Assembly (NCBI GenBank): GCA_025201375.1
Contig: JAIWZP010000022.1
Span: 372,001 to 436,000, forward strand
Source: Gongronella butleri
Taxonomy: Eukaryota > Mucoromycota > Mucoromycetes > Mucorales > Cunninghamellaceae
Length of the DNA stretch: 64,000 nucleotides
Reading direction: 5' to 3'
Numbering within the stretch: the stretch's first letter is position 1; every line of letters begins with the position of its first letter. Under the pieces are notes generated by a model. The model worked only from the letters and a program-made list of their open reading frames with translations, did no database searches and had not been told where the DNA came from. A program made the translations under genes and the position numbers. Shown one piece after another: positions 59,785 to 64,000 of the stretch.

Positions 59785-60621
59785 ATGTCCACCCACGTCG
59801 AGAACAGTGTCAACCTCAACCTGTGCCTCTTCAACCAGCTGGCAGCGACCGCGTTCCTGGACCGTAGCGACTGTGTGCAGTTTGTCAATCCGCGAAATGC
59901 TGATCACCAGCAGTCCAACGTGTGTTTTGTGCGAAACGTGCCTGGCGACAAGGCGGGCGTCGTCGAGCTTATTCGCGCGACGGAACGGCGGTTCAAGGCG
60001 GTGGGTGTGCAGCCACGGTACACGCTCAGTCCACTGATCCAGGGCTTGGACCGCGACATGGTGCGCGATGCCTTTGCCAGCTGCGGGTACGCGATGGATT
60101 TCGACGTGGACATGATCATGGCGTGCACGCGTGCAGATTTTGATATGACTGGCGCTGGCGCCGGCGATGCGCCGGACGCGCGCGTGCGCCGCGCGACCCT
60201 GGATGACGTGCCGCAACTCGTGCAGCTGTTTGCAGCGGCGTTTGGATATGGTGACCAGTCGCAATGGCTGCACCACAAGCTCACGGCGCAACTGCAAGAC
60301 CCACAAGTATCGATCTTTGTGCTTGCAGCGGCTGCAAACGACGACGATGCGCAGCAAGAACTGGCGAGCGCCGTGATTCTCAACGAACCGGATGGCTTGC
60401 CGCACCTCATGCACGTCAATGTCGCTGCGACGCATCCTGCACACCAACGCAAGGGACTGGGGCTCCAATGCATCAGCGCCGCGCTGGCCGCGTGCCTGTC
60501 GCAGGGCCAAACCGCATATCTCGAGGTTTATGACGAAATCAGCCACGCACAGCGCATGTATGAGCGCACAGGCTTCAAACACGTTGCCACTTTGGACCAG
60601 ATTACCGCGTATCCCAAATAA
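59785..60621 (+). CDS. GNAT-family N-acetyltransferase
   Basis: Intronless, about 278 residues from the ATG at 59785, which follows a CT-rich tract. The N-terminal 125 residues resemble a degenerate GNAT half (NVCFVRNVPGDKAGVVELIRATERRF). The C-terminal GNAT domain at about 130-275 has RRATLDDVPQLVQLFAAAFGY, the LMHVNVAATHP strand and the acetyl-CoA loop HQRKGLGLQ (Q/R-x-x-G-x-G/A), then YEVYDEIS-type and MYERTGF strands. Acetylates an amine using acetyl-CoA; the substrate is unknown. Confidence 0.88.
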   Translation: MSTHVENSVNLNLCLFNQLAATAFLDRSDCVQFVNPRNADHQQSNVCFVRNVPGDKAGVVELIRATERRFKAVGVQPRYTLSPLIQGLDRDMVRDAFASCGYAMDFDVDMIMACTRADFDMTGAGAGDAPDARVRRATLDDVPQLVQLFAAAFGYGDQSQWLHHKLTAQLQDPQVSIFVLAAAANDDDAQQELASAVILNEPDGLPHLMHVNVAATHPAHQRKGLGLQCISAALAACLSQGQTAYLEVYDEISHAQRMYERTGFKHVATLDQITAYPK

Positions 60622-61208
60622 AAAAAGTGACTTACTGGATCATCAAGGCACAGAGAGCTTTTTTTTTTCGAATGAATCACCGTGTGGCATCAATGATGGA
60701 GATGACAAGGGAGGGAGGAAGCCAATGATGCATTTTTTGTTGAATTTCTCAATGTCTGCTCCCTCAAGCGGAAGCAGCCACGCTGCGGAAAGTTGGATTC
60801 CATTTTTACACACACCTTCATTTTTTTTCTTCCATTTTGAGGCCAAGAGCGGTAAAAAAATAATCAGTCAGCCGTGTGTCATCTGTTGTGAAGGATCGTC
60901 GGAAGTGTGTAAAGCCAATCATAAAGCCAATTTGATTTCTACAAAAAAAACATGTTTCAAACCAGAGTGCCAAAAAGGCGGATCATCGGATCACAAGAGC
61001 GGGCATCTCTCGGAAAAGGCGGGGGGTTAACGGCGCTATGAAAAAAAAAAAAGCGGCCAATGCCCAATGTTGATCAACTCAGCGCCCCGGAGCACCGGGC
61101 AAACAGCGCATTATAAATTCAAGATTGTACAAATTCAGGCCTTTTTTTTCTTTTCTTCTTGCCCTTTTTTTATATTTCTTCTTTAAATTACCATATTATA
61201 CCAAGACG
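60622..61208. other. Intergenic, MFS promoter
   Basis: No gene seen. Mixed sequence with several A runs, ending in a TATA box and a T-rich leader. Confidence 0.55.
61112..61117 (+). promoter_or_regulatory. TATA box of the MFS gene
   Basis: TATAAA 92 bp upstream of the start codon at 61209, followed by a T-rich leader. Confidence 0.5.
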
Positions 61209-63242
61209 ATGGTGCAATGGCGTGAATTATTAAAGTCGCGGCTTTTGCTGCGGCCGGTGGTCGAGGATGATCCGCGCCTAAAATCACGAAAGGCTAAGGA
61301 AATGATCATTTTCTGCTTGGCCATATGCGCATGCATGCCCGGCTTCTCGAGCACTATTTATTTCCCAGGTAAAAGCAGAATGACAGTGACCTCAATGCTA
61401 AATGATACATTGGGGGCACGTCGGTCAGGGCCGCAGCGGTCGGGATCCTCACCTATTTTTTTTTTTTTGATCAGGTTTGCCGTCGATCACGGCCGATTTG
61501 CAAGCGCCCCCGATTGCAACGACATTGACGGCGGCCCTGTTTGTGCTTTTCATGGGCATTGCGCCTGTCTTTTGGGCGAGTGCGTCGGAAAACTACCAGA
61601 TGCGCCGCTGGCTGCTGATCGTGTCAATGTGGATCTTTGCCGTCGCTTCGCTCGGTGCCGCGCTGGTCAACAATATCTGGGGCTTGGTCGTGCTGCGCTG
61701 CTTGCAATCCGTCGGCGCCTCATGTGGCCAGAGTGTCGGTGCGGGCGTCATTGCCGTAAGTTTTTACTCGAAAAAAGGGCAAAAAAAAAGGCGGGAATGA
61801 GTGATCCGCGCGAAAAAAAAAAAAAAAAAAAATGCAAGCAGATGGCGCATGCCGAAAAAAGATGGCGCGATTAGGTTTAAAGTTTAACCGACTTTTTGTT
61901 TTATTTTTTTGATGCGCGCGCCATCAGGATTGCTACCCCATTGAGCAACGCGGCACCGCCTTTGGCAAATTCTTCTTTGGTGTCTTTTTTGGCCCGTAAG
62001 TTGATGAGTGGGGATGGATGTTTATGACACTAAACACCGGTATTTCTTTTTTTTTAGGCTTTTGGGCCCAATCATCGGCGGATTGCTGATTATGAGCGCA
62101 CAAGGATGGCGTGCTACCTTTTGGTTCTGTTTGGCTGCCGGCATGGTGTCGTCATTGGTCGTCTTTTTCCTCCTTCCCGAGACGTACCGCATCAATGCGA
62201 AATTCGACCTCGATCTGCCCACAAAGGACGTCAATGGCGCCGAAAAGAAGGCTGTTGACGAGCGCCACGATGATGAAAAGCAAGCTGCCGACGACTCGAC
62301 AGTTGTGTCGTCGCCGGTCAATGCCGATGGCGCAGCCCAAAAGGATAAAGCGGCATCCGCTGAGCCGGTGTCCGCGCCTGCGCCGTTGCACACCGAGCCG
62401 CGCAAACGCGTCAACCCCATTGGCCCCTTTTTGCTCTTGCGCCATCCATTCATCTTGATTGCCGCGCTTGGCGGCGGTCTCTCGTTCTCTGTCATGTTCG
62501 CCGTATGTCCCCGCCATTGCTGGCACGATATTCTCATGTGAGGCTCATCATCTCTTTTTATATTTTGTGATCCCATAGGTGGAAACCATCATCCCTGGCT
62601 TGTACGAGGAAAAATACGGGTTCAATTCGTGGCAAACAGGTAAGAAATGCCAAAAATAGAGCGAATTCGCCATCGCGTCGCGCTATTAAAGTATGATAGG
62701 TGCTCAATTCCATTTTCCTCTTAGGTTTGTCGTACCTGGGTGCGGGTGTGGGCAATCTCACTGGCTCGCTGATTGGTGGTCGCCTGTCTGACCGACTTTT
62801 GATGCGATCAAGGCGCCAGCGTGGTGGCGCGCCCATGGCCGAAGATCGATTGACGCTGAACATTTGGCCAGGCTACTTTTTGCTCATGCCGTTTGGTCTG
62901 CTGCTCTTTGGCTGGATGCTCGAATTTAACAAGTCGGTTTGGGCGCCCATTGTCGCGTTTGGCATTGTTTGCTTTGGCATGAACCAGGTGACGGCTGCGT
63001 CGTCGGCGTACCTCGTGGACGCGATGCCCGGCCAAGGCGCGTCTGCCACGGCGGCGGCAAACTTGGTGCGAATGGTCATGGCATGCGTCTTGACCCTCGT
63101 TGCAAATCCAATGGTCGCCTCGCTGGGCCCAGGCTACACATCCGTGCTCCTCGCCGCCGTCTGCTGGGTCGGCACCTTTTTAATCTTCATCCTCAAGATT
63201 TACGGCCAGCGCCTGCGCGCCTACAGCGGCTTCACCGACTAG
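61209..63242 (+). CDS. MFS transporter, DHA1-like
   Basis: Exons 61209-61368, 61475-61755, 61928-61995, 62058-62502, 62579-62639 and 62725-63242 encode about 510 residues. Twelve-helix MFS pattern: first helix FCLAICACMPGFSSTIYFPG, then LPSITADLQ. The motif-A region between helices 2 and 3 is degenerate. VLRCLQSVGASCGQSVGAGVIADCYP and the GPLLGPIIGGLL motif C are seen. A charged ~75-residue cytoplasmic loop (about 225-300) separates the halves. The second half holds GNLTGSLIGGRLSDR. Motif C and the layout fit the proton-antiport DHA1 group (Qdr/Tpo-like drug or polyamine exporters). Substrate not predictable. Confidence 0.9.
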
Positions 63243-63577
63243 ATTGCCCCTGTGTATCTACTTTTTTTTTCTATTTTTCTCTCTTTTTTTTCTTCATTTT
63301 TTCTTTGTAGCATCAATGGCCCGCTCTATAGATTTTTTTTTCCTCTTACATTGTACCTTTCAAGCATCACCCTAATCATGATTTATAAACCATTTGTCAA
63401 GCCCCATCCCCATTTTCTCGAATTAAACACAAAAACGACGAAAAACAACGAATTTGCGTCCAATTGTTCCCATTTGCCAAGGATGTTCTATCATACACGG
63501 GGCATTTATTTCTTTCTACAAGCAAGACAAAAGGGGGAGGGAACTAGAAAAAAAAATTATGTACAAAGAGGTATGAT
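63243..63577. other. Intergenic, convergent 3' flanks
   Basis: T-rich just after the MFS stop, then mixed sequence. Holds the 3' UTRs of two convergent genes. No gene seen. Confidence 0.6.
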
Positions 63578-64000
63578 CTACTTTCTGATTTCGGCCGAGA
63601 CGCGTTGCACTGTTTCGAGGTAAACCTTGAGGGCCTCTGGGTCGACAGTGGGCAGGATGCCGTGGCCGAGGTTCGCAATGTGTTTGTCGTTGCCAAAGGC
63701 GTGGACCATGCGTGTAGCGGACTCGATGATGGCCTTGTCGCCACCATACAGGGTGTTTGGGTCCATGTTGCCCTGGAGCACGACCTTGCCCTGTGTGACG
63801 CGGCGCGCATACTCAGGGTCGATGGTCCAGTCGAGCGACACGACCTCGTAGCCAATGTCGACGAGCTGTTCAAGCGCGTACCAGGCACCCTTGGCGAAGA
63901 TGGTCATGGGCACGGGCTCGATGCCTTCCTCGCGCAATTGTTCCTTGACACGGCGCGCGATCTGCTTAATATAAGGCAACGAGTAGATGCCAAAGTCGTA
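63578..64000 (-). CDS. Uroporphyrinogen decarboxylase, C-terminal part
   Basis: The C-terminal 140 residues; the N-terminal part lies beyond the window edge. Typical URO-D segments: KGAWYALEQLVDIGYEVVSLDWTIDPEYARR, VVLQGNMDPNTLYG (the conserved QGN(M/L)DP strand) and HIANLGHGILPTVDPEALK near the end. Cytosolic haem-pathway enzyme that decarboxylates uroporphyrinogen III to coproporphyrinogen III (yeast HEM12). No intron in the visible part. Confidence 0.95.
   Translation of the reverse strand, partial: YDFGIYSLPYIKQIARRVKEQLREEGIEPVPMTIFAKGAWYALEQLVDIGYEVVSLDWTIDPEYARRVTQGKVVLQGNMDPNTLYGGDKAIIESATRMVHAFGNDKHIANLGHGILPTVDPEALKVYLETVQRVSAEIRK

Noticed and set aside
1..64000. CRISPR arrays, operons, ribosome binding sites, riboswitches
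   Set aside because: None seen, and not expected in this spliced eukaryotic nuclear DNA. The tandem repeats have no spacer-repeat structure.

Overview
The window is nuclear DNA of a fungus, probably a non-Dikarya (early-diverging) lineage. The signs are spliced eukaryotic genes with many short introns, and an SPX-ankyrin-GDPD protein, a SAM / Ras-binding / kinase MAP3K and a secreted DUF3455 protein, which are all fungal architectures. The placement outside Dikarya is an inference from a JMJD7-type hydroxylase, an MT-A70 methyltransferase and FYRN/FYRC domains occurring together. I modelled about 75 introns. Most are short, with an A-rich 5' part, a T-rich 3' part and often a CGCG core. Four use a GC donor.

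Layout. 0-1.1 kb: 3' part of a GT4 glycosyltransferase. 1.1-4.8 kb: no gene seen. 4.8-11.2 kb, all on +: an FYRN/FYRC nuclear protein, an Asp/Glu-rich tail-membrane protein and a secreted DUF3455 protein. 11.2-13.8 kb: repeat-bearing and gene-free. 13.8-23.1 kb: an MT-A70 methyltransferase converging on COG2 (Golgi tethering), which shares a 135-bp divergent promoter with a Nup155/Nup170 nucleoporin that is short at its C-terminus. 23.1-24.5 kb: a second copy of the 11-kb repeat. 24.5-27.7 kb: an unknown protein and mitochondrial phenylalanyl-tRNA synthetase, both on -. 27.8-34.4 kb: three related F-box genes (two -, one +). 34.6-40.6 kb: a JMJD7-like hydroxylase converging on a GDE1-type glycerophosphodiesterase. 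40.6-45.3 kb: AT-rich, gene-free and packed with TACTGTA heptamers. 45.3-56.6 kb, all on -: a Ste11/Byr2-like MAP3K, an F-BAR/RhoGAP protein and a secreted GH20 hexosaminidase. 56.6-59.8 kb: gene-free, with a 501-bp higher-order tandem repeat built on a ~166-bp period and a short 10-11-bp array. 59.8-64.0 kb: a GNAT acetyltransferase, an MFS transporter and the C-terminal part of uroporphyrinogen decarboxylase (-).

The genes are a mix of housekeeping (tRNA charging, haem, Golgi, nuclear pore), signalling (MAP3K, RhoGAP, SPX) and chromatin or methylation functions, with no operon-like logic. The unusual content lies in the gene-free islands (satellite-like and dispersed repeats, TACTGTA palindromes), the intron architecture, a repeated LW-x-[VI]-PP motif in the MAP3K, the F-box cluster and the truncated nucleoporin next to a repeat.
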